This document shows, in pieces, positions 8,041 to 16,754 of a stretch of DNA of 36,053 nt (position 1 is its first letter; every line of letters begins with the position of its first letter). The stretch comes from K189A clade bacterium. Lineage in GTDB: Bacteria; Pseudomonadota; Gammaproteobacteria; Pseudomonadales; Azotimanducaceae. The notes under the pieces were generated by a model that had not been told where the DNA came from, did not search any database, and saw only the letters and a program-made list of their open reading frames with translations. A program made the position numbers and the translations under genes. The DNA lies in NCBI GenBank assembly GCA_902613475.1, contig CACMHG010000020.1, positions 1 through 36,053 on the forward strand, given 5' to 3'.

Positions 8041-9663
8041 ATGACTCAAGTTTCTCCGGACGCGCAAGTGCTTATCGCGACTCAGACCAAGGGTTTCTAT
8101 GAGGGTTTCAACCCATGGGTAGCCGCAGTACCCAAGGTCATCATCGCCGCCCTGCTAATCTGGGTGGCTTCTTCGCCGACCGCCGCGGGCGCTCAGCTTC
8201 TGGCACTGCAAAGTTGGTCTACCGCATCCTTCGCGCCTTGGTACATGCTGGTAACGGCATTTTTAACCCTAGCCTGTCTGGGCTTGGCGCTTTGGCCAAG
8301 CACGGGTCGACTTGTGCTGGGCAAAGCAGGAGAGACTCCGGAATTTTCGCGTTTTACCTGGTTGTCCATGATGTTCGGCGCAGGTATCGGCGTTGGCATG
8401 CTGACTTATTCAACCGCAGAGCCCATCTTCCACTTCACCACCAATCCTGAGACCATCCAGGGGCTGGCCCAATCTCAAGATGCTGACAATGTGCGCAATG
8501 CCTACAAATGGGCACTGCTGCATTACGGCCTCACCCCTTGGGCCTGTTATGGCATCGTCGGCATGGCGCTTGGGTATCTGAGCTATGCCAAGGACATGCC
8601 TCTGACCATTCGATCCGGACTGCAGCCAATCTTCGGCAGACGCCTTTCTGGCTGGCTTGGACACTTAGTCGATATCGCCGCCATTCTGGCCACATTAATC
8701 GGCCTTGGCGTCACCATCGGCTATGGGGTTTCGCAGTTCGCAGCAGGTTTGTTCAACATCAGCGGTATGTCGTTTTTGATGAACAGCAGTGGTCAACCAA
8801 CGCTAAATGCTCAGCTCTTTGGGCTAATACTCATCGTCAGTGCATCCTGTATATCGGCCTCGTCGGGCATCCAGCGAGGCATCAAATGGTTGTCTAACAT
8901 CAATATGAGCCTCTCCATATTCCTCGTGGGATTTTTCATCCTTTTCGGCTCTACGGTTTTCGCGGCGACCACATTTGGTTATGCAATTTGGGACTATCTG
9001 CTGGCTCTGCCAAGCATGTCGGTCACGGTTTGGAACGACACGAGCACCGAAGTCGGCAAAGCCCTACAGGACTGGCAGGGCGCTTGGAATATTTTCTATT
9101 GGGCGTGGTGGATCGCCTTCGCACCCTTTGTTGGTCTGTTTTTGGCACGAGTCTCTCGCGGGCGCAGCGTCAGAGAATATGTGTTGGGCGCGATTATCGT
9201 GCCGTCTATGGTTTGCCTAACGTGGCTTGCATTTGTTGGTGCCACCGCTATAGATCTTGAACTGCAGGGGGTTGCTCAAGGCGCCATCGTCAACGCAGAC
9301 ATCTCCTCCCAGCTCTTTACCACGATCAATTTGATGTTACCGCCCGGCCTTGCAATCGCATTATCGGTCATTGTCGTTGTCTTGCTGCTGACCTTTCTAA
9401 TTACGTCCGCTGATTCCGGCATATTGATCATCAACACCTTGGCCTCGGGCGGCAACCAACACCAAAAAGGTAAACGCCACATTGTGGTATGGGGTGCGAT
9501 TTTCACCCTGCTGATTGGCGCTCTGCTGACAGCCGGTGGCTTGGGAGCGCTTCGGTCTGCCATGATTATTGGGGCGCTGCCGTTTTCAGTGGTCATGGCC
9601 CTAATGGCCATATCGCTGGTGAAGGTCATGCGGCAAGATATTCGATCGCCTATCCAGCCTTAG
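8041..9663 (+). CDS. BCCT-family betaine/carnitine/choline transporter
   Basis: Integral membrane protein of 540 residues with about 12 hydrophobic segments. BCCT hallmarks are FGAGIGVGMLTYSTAEPIFH (about residues 112-131), the Trp-rich FYWAWWIAFAPFVGLFLARV helix-8 motif and SRGRSVREYVLGAIIVPS after it. The carriers bring in quaternary amines (glycine betaine, choline, carnitine, DMSP) by Na+ or H+ symport or exchange. It lacks the long hydrophilic C-terminal tail used for osmosensing in BetP or BetT, suggesting nutrient uptake rather than osmotic control. It is convergent with, and its stop overlaps the stop of, the PhyH-type dioxygenase gene. Together with the Rieske and TauD genes this points to methylamine catabolism, as inference. 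Confidence 0.92.
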   Translation: MTQVSPDAQVLIATQTKGFYEGFNPWVAAVPKVIIAALLIWVASSPTAAGAQLLALQSWSTASFAPWYMLVTAFLTLACLGLALWPSTGRLVLGKAGETPEFSRFTWLSMMFGAGIGVGMLTYSTAEPIFHFTTNPETIQGLAQSQDADNVRNAYKWALLHYGLTPWACYGIVGMALGYLSYAKDMPLTIRSGLQPIFGRRLSGWLGHLVDIAAILATLIGLGVTIGYGVSQFAAGLFNISGMSFLMNSSGQPTLNAQLFGLILIVSASCISASSGIQRGIKWLSNINMSLSIFLVGFFILFGSTVFAATTFGYAIWDYLLALPSMSVTVWNDTSTEVGKALQDWQGAWNIFYWAWWIAFAPFVGLFLARVSRGRSVREYVLGAIIVPSMVCLTWLAFVGATAIDLELQGVAQGAIVNADISSQLFTTINLMLPPGLAIALSVIVVVLLLTFLITSADSGILIINTLASGGNQHQKGKRHIVVWGAIFTLLIGALLTAGGLGALRSAMIIGALPFSVVMALMAISLVKVMRQDIRSPIQP

Positions 9664-10520
9664 ACCAGGTCTGTGATCTCTTCTAGCTGGGTTGGGGTGC
9701 GACCCAGCCTAACCTCTGGCGCTATAACTTCTTTGGTCCCACTCTGGTCTAGGGGCTCTGAGTAATAGCCCAGCGCGTACTCGCCTTGGGTATAACCCAA
9801 CAGCTCCTGCAACTTTGGGTCGAACGCTTTCGCCAATTCAGGAGGACAGGAGAGATACTGGTTTTCCTCCTGCCGCAGCCAGCCTAGACAGTAGGTGAGA
9901 TTCAATCCTAGTCTTGGTGCGTTCGAGTGGTTAGCCCCCCCGTGATGGAGAATACTACCCGTATAGAAAAAGACCGAGCCCTGACTCATTTCTGCCTGGC
10001 AAAATTGATCAGATCTTGCCTGCCGCTCCCAGGGCCAACGATGGCTACCAGGAACACAATGAGTGGCGCCATTTTCCGCCGTGAAATCTGTCATCGCCCA
10101 AATGGTGTTGAGCTGAGGTTCAATGGACTGAGGCAAATAAGCCCCCCAAGCGTATCGATCACGGTGTACGGCTTGCGCCTTGCTGCCCGGGTGTATCTGT
10201 ATCGTTTGGGTGAGATGCAAAATGATCTTTTTGGTAAACGGTTTGAGAAACGCTTCGGCTGTTCCATAAGCCAGATCATTCAATATTAGCTCTCGACAAG
10301 TTTGAGATCGTGCAGCAAGCGCGCCAGTTCGCTTTGTTCCCTTACCCGAAAAATCGTCCCGTCCCATAGGGGTTCTCTCGACGTAGGGCATTACTTCGCC
10401 GTTGAAGCGCTTAATCGTTTCCTCATCAATCAGGTCTTTGACGATTACCGCGCCGGCGAGCTCCAGCTCGGCCAAAACGTCACTTACTGCCGCATCCGGT
10501 CCCATTGTTTTGAGTATCAT
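9660..10520 (-). CDS. Phytanoyl-CoA dioxygenase (PhyH)-family Fe(II)/2-oxoglutarate oxygenase
   Basis: Protein of 286 residues with strong GGAGGAG upstream of the ATG at 10518-10520. Iron ligands are His119-x-Asp121 (AVHRDRYAWG) and a distal His in GSILHHGGANHS; the helper segment ENGATHCVPGSHRWPW matches the PhyH fold. Relatives include phytanoyl-CoA hydroxylase, ectoine hydroxylase and many small-molecule hydroxylases, so the substrate cannot be assigned. Its stop codon overlaps the BCCT stop on the opposite strand by four bases, a tight convergent pair. The gene adds a third 2-oxoglutarate enzyme to this part of the window. Confidence 0.87.
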   Translation of the reverse strand: MILKTMGPDAAVSDVLAELELAGAVIVKDLIDEETIKRFNGEVMPYVERTPMGRDDFSGKGTKRTGALAARSQTCRELILNDLAYGTAEAFLKPFTKKIILHLTQTIQIHPGSKAQAVHRDRYAWGAYLPQSIEPQLNTIWAMTDFTAENGATHCVPGSHRWPWERQARSDQFCQAEMSQGSVFFYTGSILHHGGANHSNAPRLGLNLTYCLGWLRQEENQYLSCPPELAKAFDPKLQELLGYTQGEYALGYYSEPLDQSGTKEVIAPEVRLGRTPTQLEEITDLV

Positions 10521-10806
10521 CCTCTCCTCCTGTTTTCGCCCTGCGTTTGTAACTTAATCCGCCACATTCATGAATACTCCTAGCCAAAGTTCCTGCTGGC
10601 TTTGGAACTGGGCTGCACCGCCTAATCGATCCATTAATTGAGGTCTCGCAATTCAAATAAAGCACAGGCCCTCAATGGCGCTGCCCAACCGAGCCCCCAC
10701 GCCGCATCAGCTATTAGCAAGCTTTTTTGAGTTTTGGTCAATATGCAACGTGCATTTTGCGGTCACCTTCTGTTAGTTTCTGGATGAATTAATTAAGGAT
10801 CGCCGC

Positions 10807-11862
10807 ATGAGTTCTGAAAATAGCACAGGAGATATTTTCGAGCATGAGCGCACAGTTCTGGAATCTTCGTTAGCGCTGATTGACCAAGGTACTGCGTCTT
10901 TTGATGATCATCAAAAATTGACGAAAGAGTATCAGAAGCTTCTGAAAACAACTCAACGTATCATCAAACTTAGCGATAAGAGCGAAAAGCGCCTTACGGA
11001 GCTGTCTCAAGAAGCCCAAGAGACCAACCGTCAATTGGAAGGCCTGTCAACGCAGCTATCTAAGTATCTGTCTCCGCAACTTTACCAGTCGATATTCACT
11101 GGCAATAAGGCAGTCGCTAGAGACCATACACGCAAAAAACTGACGATTTTCTTTTCAGACCTTAGCAACTTCACCAACATTGTGGAAAACCTAGAATCGG
11201 AGGATGTGGCAGAGATGCTGAATCTGTATCTTGGCACGATGACAGAGATCGCACTTAGCTACGGTGCAACCGTCGATAAGTACATTGGTGACGCCATTAT
11301 GTTGTTTTTCGGAGACCCTGAATCCAAGGGCGTCAAAGAAGATGCCATAGCATGCGTGAATATGGCGATGGAGATGCAAAAAACTTTGCATGGCATGAGC
11401 GATAACTGGCACCGCTATGGAATGCAGCAGCCCCTCCAAATGCGCATTGGCATCGCGACAGGCTTTTGCACCGTGGGCAATTTCGGCAGCGATTTGCGAC
11501 TAGAGTATACGGCGGTCGGTGCTGGCGTTAATACCGCGTCTAGACTTGAGACCGCGGCGGATAACGGTGGCATTTTGATGTCCTTTGATACGTATTCACT
11601 CGTGAGCGACCGTATACCTTGTGAAGAGCAGGAGACGCTTAACCTGAAAGGTATCGGGCAAGTACGCACTTTCAAACCACTCAGCAACGAGCATGACAAC
11701 CCGTCCAGGGTTTCTCTTGAGATTGGTGATTCGGCGATTAACACAGATATCGGAGCTCTTGAACCCGACCAACTTGCGCGAGCTCAGGAGTCCCTAGCAA
11801 ATGCCCTTCAGCGGGTCGAGGCACATTTGGAGTACAACAACATTCAAAAGTCGCTACTTTAA
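10807..11862 (+). CDS. Class III adenylate/guanylate cyclase with N-terminal coiled coil
   Basis: Soluble protein of 351 residues; AAGGA precedes the ATG. Residues 33-90 form a coiled-coil or stalk segment (EYQKLLKTTQRIIKLSDKSE and on). The class III cyclase domain runs from about 108 to 285: metal-binding Asp118 in FFSDLSNFT and Asp162 in DKYIGDAIMLFF, candidate base-selecting Lys158 and Thr235 (EYTAVG), and transition-state Asn242 and Arg246 (GVNTASRLE). Lys/Thr at the selecting positions favours ATP, hence cAMP. There is no membrane segment or ligand domain. It is convergent with a SiaA-SiaC-SiaB cluster, where the usual partner is the diguanylate cyclase SiaD, so this cyclase may be the SiaC-controlled output. 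Catalytic residues are seen; the coupling is inferred. Confidence 0.88.
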   Translation: MSSENSTGDIFEHERTVLESSLALIDQGTASFDDHQKLTKEYQKLLKTTQRIIKLSDKSEKRLTELSQEAQETNRQLEGLSTQLSKYLSPQLYQSIFTGNKAVARDHTRKKLTIFFSDLSNFTNIVENLESEDVAEMLNLYLGTMTEIALSYGATVDKYIGDAIMLFFGDPESKGVKEDAIACVNMAMEMQKTLHGMSDNWHRYGMQQPLQMRIGIATGFCTVGNFGSDLRLEYTAVGAGVNTASRLETAADNGGILMSFDTYSLVSDRIPCEEQETLNLKGIGQVRTFKPLSNEHDNPSRVSLEIGDSAINTDIGALEPDQLARAQESLANALQRVEAHLEYNNIQKSLL

Positions 11863-11946
11863 AAGATCCCTCTCAGCCCTTTGAGGAATGTGAGTGATAA
11901 TGAGCCACTGCTTTGTTATCAAACGCCGTCGATCCTGTAGATGAGG

Positions 11947-12480
11947 CTAAGAGACGTAACCGCGGTAAACGAAGACCGGACCGTTTTCGGTATCGGCGAT
12001 TTCAAATTCAAATCGTTGTACCCGACGCGCCATTTCTATGAAGCCTAGACCTGCGCCCTGGGAACCTTCGGGTGGACCGCTACGCAGTCGATCCTTGTAC
12101 ATCTTACGAAGCTCCTTGGCGTCTTTCATGCTCAGCTCAAGCAGCGTGGCCTCCAAGGCCGTGCGCTTAGTTGAGTCAATAGCGTTGACGGCTTCGATAA
12201 GGAATCCATCGTTTTCGGTCACACTAATTGCGATGGTACCCACACCCTCCCCTGTATCTGCTCGAAGTGTGGCGTAGCGAATAATGTTTTGCGCCTGCTC
12301 GACGAACACACCGAAAACGCGCTTGGCCACCCCTTCGTCGGATTCCGACTCACTCAACTGTTGTCTAACAGGATTAGAGATTGAGGTAAGCAGGTCCTCG
12401 GATAAAGGCCCTGAGTAGCAAAAGAGAGTGCGTCGAGCCTGCATAAATTTATGCAGTTCGAGGGTTTCGTCATTGATCAT
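11947..12480 (-). CDS. siaB: SiaB-like protein kinase (GHKL-type fold)
   Basis: Protein of 177 residues from the ATG at 12478-12480, with GGAG eight bases upstream; a longer frame to 12612 overlaps the upstream gene and is unlikely. Motifs resemble a GHKL ATP-binding fold: FVEQAQNIIRYATL as an N-box-like helix and GAGLGFIEMARRV as a Gly-rich lid. In Pseudomonas, SiaB phosphorylates SiaC, which shuts off the cyclase SiaD, and SiaA dephosphorylates it. Here siaB is the last gene of siaA-siaC-siaB, starting 43 bases after siaC. The gene order differs from Pseudomonas siaABCD. Family call is good; activity is inferred. Confidence 0.82.
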   Translation of the reverse strand: MINDETLELHKFMQARRTLFCYSGPLSEDLLTSISNPVRQQLSESESDEGVAKRVFGVFVEQAQNIIRYATLRADTGEGVGTIAISVTENDGFLIEAVNAIDSTKRTALEATLLELSMKDAKELRKMYKDRLRSGPPEGSQGAGLGFIEMARRVQRFEFEIADTENGPVFVYRGYVS

Positions 12481-12523
12481 AGGTTCGCTCCGATTAGGCG
12501 CAAGTTTTATACGTGCTGTCGAG

Positions 12524-12916
12524 TTATTCGGCCTCGCCCTCGCCTTCGCTTGGCACCTCAACACCGACCAATTCAAATTCGCAGGACTCCATGTCTTCGG
12601 CGAAATCCTCACCCGCCTCCAACATCGTGTCGTCGTCTAAACGGTAGTTCCAATTGATCTTCACCGCTAAACCTGACGCTGCCTTTTCTTCGAAAAACTC
12701 AAAAAAATCGAACAGAAATTTTGCGGATGAGCTGTTGAAATAGAAAAGTTCCATTTCAACCTGATAGGCGCCACTATCTGGCACCAAAGATCTTAAAGAG
12801 CTCATCACGGGAGCTGAAAACTCTTGAATGTTTTCTGGGTAGCATTCCCCAACAATGCGACATGCGGCACCGCTTATCTCGATGTGCGGTGTTCTCTGTG
12901 TTGCTGCTTGTTCCAC
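12524..12916 (-). CDS. siaC: SiaC-family regulatory phosphoprotein (DUF1987)
   Basis: Protein of 130 residues using the GTG at 12914-12916, eight bases after GAGGAG; a TTG at 12920-12922 would overlap the siaA stop and lies too close to that site. The core ELFYFNSSSAKFLFDFF (about residues 56-72) is the signature of the SiaC/DUF1987 family. The Ser run (about 62-64) lies where the regulatory phosphorylated Ser/Thr is expected. The C-terminus is very acidic. In the known system, unphosphorylated SiaC binds and activates the partner cyclase, SiaB kinase inactivates it, and the SiaA phosphatase resets it. It sits between siaA and siaB in one transcription unit. Confidence 0.85.
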   Translation of the reverse strand: MEQAATQRTPHIEISGAACRIVGECYPENIQEFSAPVMSSLRSLVPDSGAYQVEMELFYFNSSSAKFLFDFFEFFEEKAASGLAVKINWNYRLDDDTMLEAGEDFAEDMESCEFELVGVEVPSEGEGEAE

Positions 12917-12918
12917 CT

Positions 12919-15192
12919 TCAAATCTCCTCTGCATCTCTAACGACAATTTCGTCGCTATCCCCATTAATCGAAAACGCGAGCAAGGTTAGATCGTCTCGG
13001 TAAGGAGCCCCCCCGCGATACAGATCAACATTAGTCATAATGTTGTTTACCAACCCATCTGGTGTGGTTTGGGTTGAGTTCTGGAGTGTCCTCAAAACCC
13101 TGCGACGACCAAAGGCTATCGGACGATCTTCTGCACTCATGACGTCCGTAATACCGTCGGTAAGCATTACAAACGCTCCTTCTGGATTATCGATTACATG
13201 GGTGTTGAATTGGAACGCACCACCTGAACGGGACGAACCGACAGACTTTCTATCGCCCTTAATTTCCGACGCGCCGGAGTTATTCACCCGGAATAGCGAG
13301 GATTTAGCGCCGGCAAATTCCAGCCGCTGCTGCTTGCGATGGTAAATACAAACTCCGCCATCGAAGCCCTCGTCGATTTTCTCGTTTGCACTGTCTTGCT
13401 GACTGAGGGTCTCCATCACCAAGCTATGTGCCTTGGTCAAATAATCCCCAGCATTTTGTTCTTCGTGCTCGTCGATTGCCCGCTCAAGTACCGATCGCGC
13501 GATGATCGAGAGGAAGGCCCCAGGCACACCATGGCCTGTACAGTCGACTACTGCGATATAAACACGATCTGGCAAGCTGTGAACGAAGTAGATGTCTCCG
13601 CCAACCAAATCACGTGGCCGCCAATGCACCTTGAACGAGATATCGCCAGGATATTGCTTGGGCAGTAGCGCATTTTGCAAACGCGCCGCGTAACGAATTG
13701 AGCTGTCGATTTCGTCACGGGTTCTGACCAACTCTTCGGTTCGAGCATTGATCAGCGAGCTTACCTCGTCAGACATCCGCGAGAAGGCCACGCTCATCAA
13801 TTCGATCGAGGCACGCTCCTTTGTGGTGTCGTCTCCGGTATCGACTTGTTCACGCATGTGTTCGATATCCTGGATCATTAGCTCCTTGGCACCGCCCTCC
13901 AATTGACCGGCTAGGATCTCCATTTTTTCAAACATAATGTTGTCGCGTTCGACTCTGCGACGCGCTCTATCGGCACTTTGTTCTTCCGCTTCGAGCAGTT
14001 TCTCTCGATATTGATCAATAGCCTCTGATAGACGCCCTACTTCGTCGCTGTCTGAGGCCAACAGACGATTTCGCTCAGGCATCTCAGCAGACAGGTCGCC
14101 CTCTGCCATTCCGCGGAGCACATCTATCGCAACCTTAATTTGGCTAAAGGCACCCCATATTAGGGCAAGAATCACCGAAACAACGATCACGACAGTGGTA
14201 GCGAGCCAAATGATAGCATTAAACCGAGTATCGTTTTGTTGGGCGATATTTTCGCTTTGGTCTTTGAATATAAGCAGGCTTATTTCTTCGGCCGTGGCCT
14301 GGTAGCTCAATGGTATCGATGTGATGGATACGCCCAAGTCGGTAATGACTTCACTGAACGTGGCGTCTGAGGACTCATCTGCCAGCCGAGCGCCTTCGAC
14401 AATAAGCTTGCGAAGATTTGCAACACCATACTCGGTGGAATCGTTCCCGCCGTCGTCGTAGTAATCGTTCAGACTGATACTCTGCCCGTTTGAGCGAACG
14501 GCGAGACGCACCTCGAAGTCTTCGCTGAAGAGTTCTAGGTTATCGACCAGGTTCTTCCCAATCACGACTAAGGCGACTGCTTCTTCATTCGCGTCCAATA
14601 CGCCGAAAGACAGCGAATCATTAATAGAAAGTGGTCTTTCACCGTTGGTGTCGGTAATCCGGACGATATTTCTGGTAGGACGTTGAATAGCATTGCGCAA
14701 AAAGCTGTCAAAGTTCAGAAAGAAATCTGGGCGCGCAGATTTTCCGCAAGGATCCGCGCCATGAAGGAATAACCCTGATAAACAGTAAACCTGTCTCCCG
14801 GTTACGGTATAAGCCATGACAAAGCTGATTTCTTCTAAATCCACAGCGTCCATGAATAGCTGATCAAAATAATCTCTGGCGATATCGGGCCGATCAGCGG
14901 CGAGTGCAGCGATGAGTGGATTATCTGCACCGTCATCATTGAAACCATTGTCCAGTGGATCCCAAAGTTGGGTTATCTCTGGGGCCCCAAGCTCCGGGTC
15001 GAACCGCTCGACGGTACGCTGAAACTGTGAGTCTGACGCCGAGAGCCAGGCAGCGCTGTAAGTCTGAGCTAACGAGTCTGAAGTGAACTCATCCGAAGCG
15101 TCTATTAGGTTGTTAGCGGAGAAGTAAAAAATAGAGCAAAGCACGCCGATGCCAGCGAGCAGTAGAGCGAGAAGTTTGTTTCTTATGGACAT
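12919..15192 (-). CDS. siaA: SiaA-like membrane PP2C/SpoIIE-type phosphatase with HAMP domain
   Basis: Protein of 757 residues: membrane helix 1 (about 7-25), a large periplasmic sensor region (about 26-325), membrane helix 2 (about 328-350, AIIWLATTVVIVVSVILALI), a HAMP-like segment, a coiled coil, and a C-terminal PP2C/SpoIIE phosphatase. Metal-binding motifs are VGGDIYFV, VVDCTGHGVPGAF, LTDGITDV and RDDLTLLAFS. It should sense a periplasmic cue and dephosphorylate SiaC. The periplasmic region has two Cys (VYCLSG and DPCGKS) that could pair. The gene is first of the siaA-siaC-siaB set, 51 bases downstream of a small TonB-domain gene on the same strand. The phosphatase assignment is firm; the signal sensed is unknown. 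Confidence 0.88.
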   Translation of the reverse strand: MSIRNKLLALLLAGIGVLCSIFYFSANNLIDASDEFTSDSLAQTYSAAWLSASDSQFQRTVERFDPELGAPEITQLWDPLDNGFNDDGADNPLIAALAADRPDIARDYFDQLFMDAVDLEEISFVMAYTVTGRQVYCLSGLFLHGADPCGKSARPDFFLNFDSFLRNAIQRPTRNIVRITDTNGERPLSINDSLSFGVLDANEEAVALVVIGKNLVDNLELFSEDFEVRLAVRSNGQSISLNDYYDDGGNDSTEYGVANLRKLIVEGARLADESSDATFSEVITDLGVSITSIPLSYQATAEEISLLIFKDQSENIAQQNDTRFNAIIWLATTVVIVVSVILALIWGAFSQIKVAIDVLRGMAEGDLSAEMPERNRLLASDSDEVGRLSEAIDQYREKLLEAEEQSADRARRRVERDNIMFEKMEILAGQLEGGAKELMIQDIEHMREQVDTGDDTTKERASIELMSVAFSRMSDEVSSLINARTEELVRTRDEIDSSIRYAARLQNALLPKQYPGDISFKVHWRPRDLVGGDIYFVHSLPDRVYIAVVDCTGHGVPGAFLSIIARSVLERAIDEHEEQNAGDYLTKAHSLVMETLSQQDSANEKIDEGFDGGVCIYHRKQQRLEFAGAKSSLFRVNNSGASEIKGDRKSVGSSRSGGAFQFNTHVIDNPEGAFVMLTDGITDVMSAEDRPIAFGRRRVLRTLQNSTQTTPDGLVNNIMTNVDLYRGGAPYRDDLTLLAFSINGDSDEIVVRDAEEI

Positions 15193-15243
15193 ATTTTTCT
15201 TGTTTATTTGCCAGACAGTAGAACTTTGTGGATTGGTTCGTGT

Positions 15244-15627
15244 TTAGACGCCCTCTAACACGTAGGCCACAGTCATTTGCACATCATTTACCTGAGTTGC
15301 CTTGCCGTCGACCAAATAGGGAGCGAATTTTAGAGTCTCCATATATCTCATGGCCGAACGGTCGAACATACGACGCGGCTTCGACTCTACGATTACCGCC
15401 CCTATCGCATTGCCTTCCACATCAACAGAGAAACGCACCAGTACTGATCCGCTAACCCCATAAGACCTAGCTCGTCTAGGAAAAGTCGGCGTTCCTCTCT
15501 CAACCAGCTCGATCTCCACCGAGCCGACTCCTGCGACTTGACCCTTGTATGTTTCAGCAGCCCAGCTAGGCGCAATGACGGCGGCGCTCACAGCGACCAA
15601 AAGACCAGCGACAACTCTCGTAAACAT
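15244..15627 (-). CDS. Small exported protein with a TonB C-terminal domain
   Basis: Protein of 127 residues from the ATG at 15625-15627, with GAGAG upstream. Residues 1-26 look like a cleavable signal peptide (ending APSWAAE) rather than the uncleaved anchor plus proline-rich span of true TonB. The remainder is a TonB C-terminal domain: TPTFPRRARSYGVSGSVLVR, then DVEGNAIGAVIVESKPRRMF and MRYMETLKFAPYLVDGKA. Stand-alone TonB-domain proteins of this size are seen in proteobacteria with unclear roles. It lies directly upstream of siaA on the same strand and may be co-transcribed, possibly providing an envelope cue to SiaA; that is speculation. Confidence 0.78.
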   Translation of the reverse strand: MFTRVVAGLLVAVSAAVIAPSWAAETYKGQVAGVGSVEIELVERGTPTFPRRARSYGVSGSVLVRFSVDVEGNAIGAVIVESKPRRMFDRSAMRYMETLKFAPYLVDGKATQVNDVQMTVAYVLEGV

Positions 15628-15876
15628 ATTTTCTCTCACGGATAGCTTCGAATTCTTGTTTTTGTTTCGCCGCTCACCTTCGGCGATAAGCAGACGCCCC
15701 AGTCCGAGCATGTTACCCATTTGTTCACATCGACGTAAATAACAGTCGAGCGACTTTATTCGGTAATTCCTCTAGTTTTTGTCGGCCGTTCATGGCAGGG
15801 GAGAAACCAGATCACCTTCGGCTGGGAGAGAGATGTGCCGACATTGTTCACATTGAATTGGCGTCGAAATCCACGA

Positions 15877-16713
15877 TTAAGTCGCTGAATCGCCTACGGG
15901 TTTAGCGTCATTGTTGAGTGAGCAAACGAATATCGCCCCAAAAAGGACGATAACCCAAACCAAGAACAACCAAAGCAAAAAAACTGGCAATACCGCCAAC
16001 GCCCCATAAATCACGTTATAAACGAAGTACTGGGAGAATCCTGCGAACAAAGCGAACGCTAGCTTGAACGCCAAGGTGGTTAGCAATCCTCCCAGCAAGG
16101 CTTCCCGAGGACGGACCAGCGCATTGGGCACAAAGGCAAAGAGGCTGCCAAATAAAATTAACAGACAGAGCGTAGGCAGATGATTCAATGCCAAGGGCGC
16201 CAGACCGATGATATCTACCTTGGCCAACAAGGGCAGCGACAGCAGATAGGCTGAAGCAGAGATTCCAGTCAAAACGAACGCGGGACCGACGGTGAGAAGC
16301 ACGATCAGCGACAACAAGCGTGTAACCGTCCATTTGGGCTTTTCGACCTGCCAAATGGCGTTGAAGTGTCGTTCTATCGTGAGCAATAGCAACAGTGTGG
16401 TGATTACGAGGCTGAACAGACCGACTTCCGTGAGACCTTCTGCTCGGCCAGCAAACTCGCTGAGTTTTTACTGCACGAGCAAGGAGCTACTGGGGATAAA
16501 GTTTTCAAAGATAAAATCCTCTGCCTCTGCAGCCAGGGTCGTATAAGCAGGCAAAAACCCGAGGCCCCAGTAGACCACGGTCATCGCAGGCACAAGGCTG
16601 AGCAGGGATGTAAAAGTCAGAGAACCAGCAATCGTCAGACAATTTTGCTGATCAAAACGAGCAAAAACCTAGCGCATCCGTTGCCAGGTTGATGCGAAGG
16701 CGTTAGCAATCAT
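15877..16713 (-). pseudogene. yihY: YihY/BrkB-family inner membrane protein, two in-frame nonsense codons
   Basis: Reading leftward from the ATG at 16711-16713, one frame encodes a recognisable YihY/BrkB protein of about 278 codons, interrupted by TAG at 16669-16671 and TAA at 16468-16470. The text around both stops keeps family character: before the first, MIANAFASTWQRMR; between them, GSLTFTSLLSLVPAMTVVYW; after the second, KLSEFAGRAEGLTEVG. An intact distal part of 171 residues starts at 16392, with IERHFNAIWQVEK and VYGALAV-like membrane helices. YihY proteins are six-helix inner membrane proteins of unclear function. CAA to TAA and CAG (or TGG) to TAG would explain the stops. The frame is otherwise undamaged, so decay is recent or the stops are sequence errors. 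Confidence 0.82.
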
Positions 16714-16754
16714 AAGCGACAATCTGATCAACGCTCCAGAGCCAGCGGCATGAA

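Noticed and set aside
16468..16671. Recoded stop codons in yihY
   Set aside because: One is TAA and one TAG, with no recoding signal seen; nonsense mutations or sequence errors are simpler.
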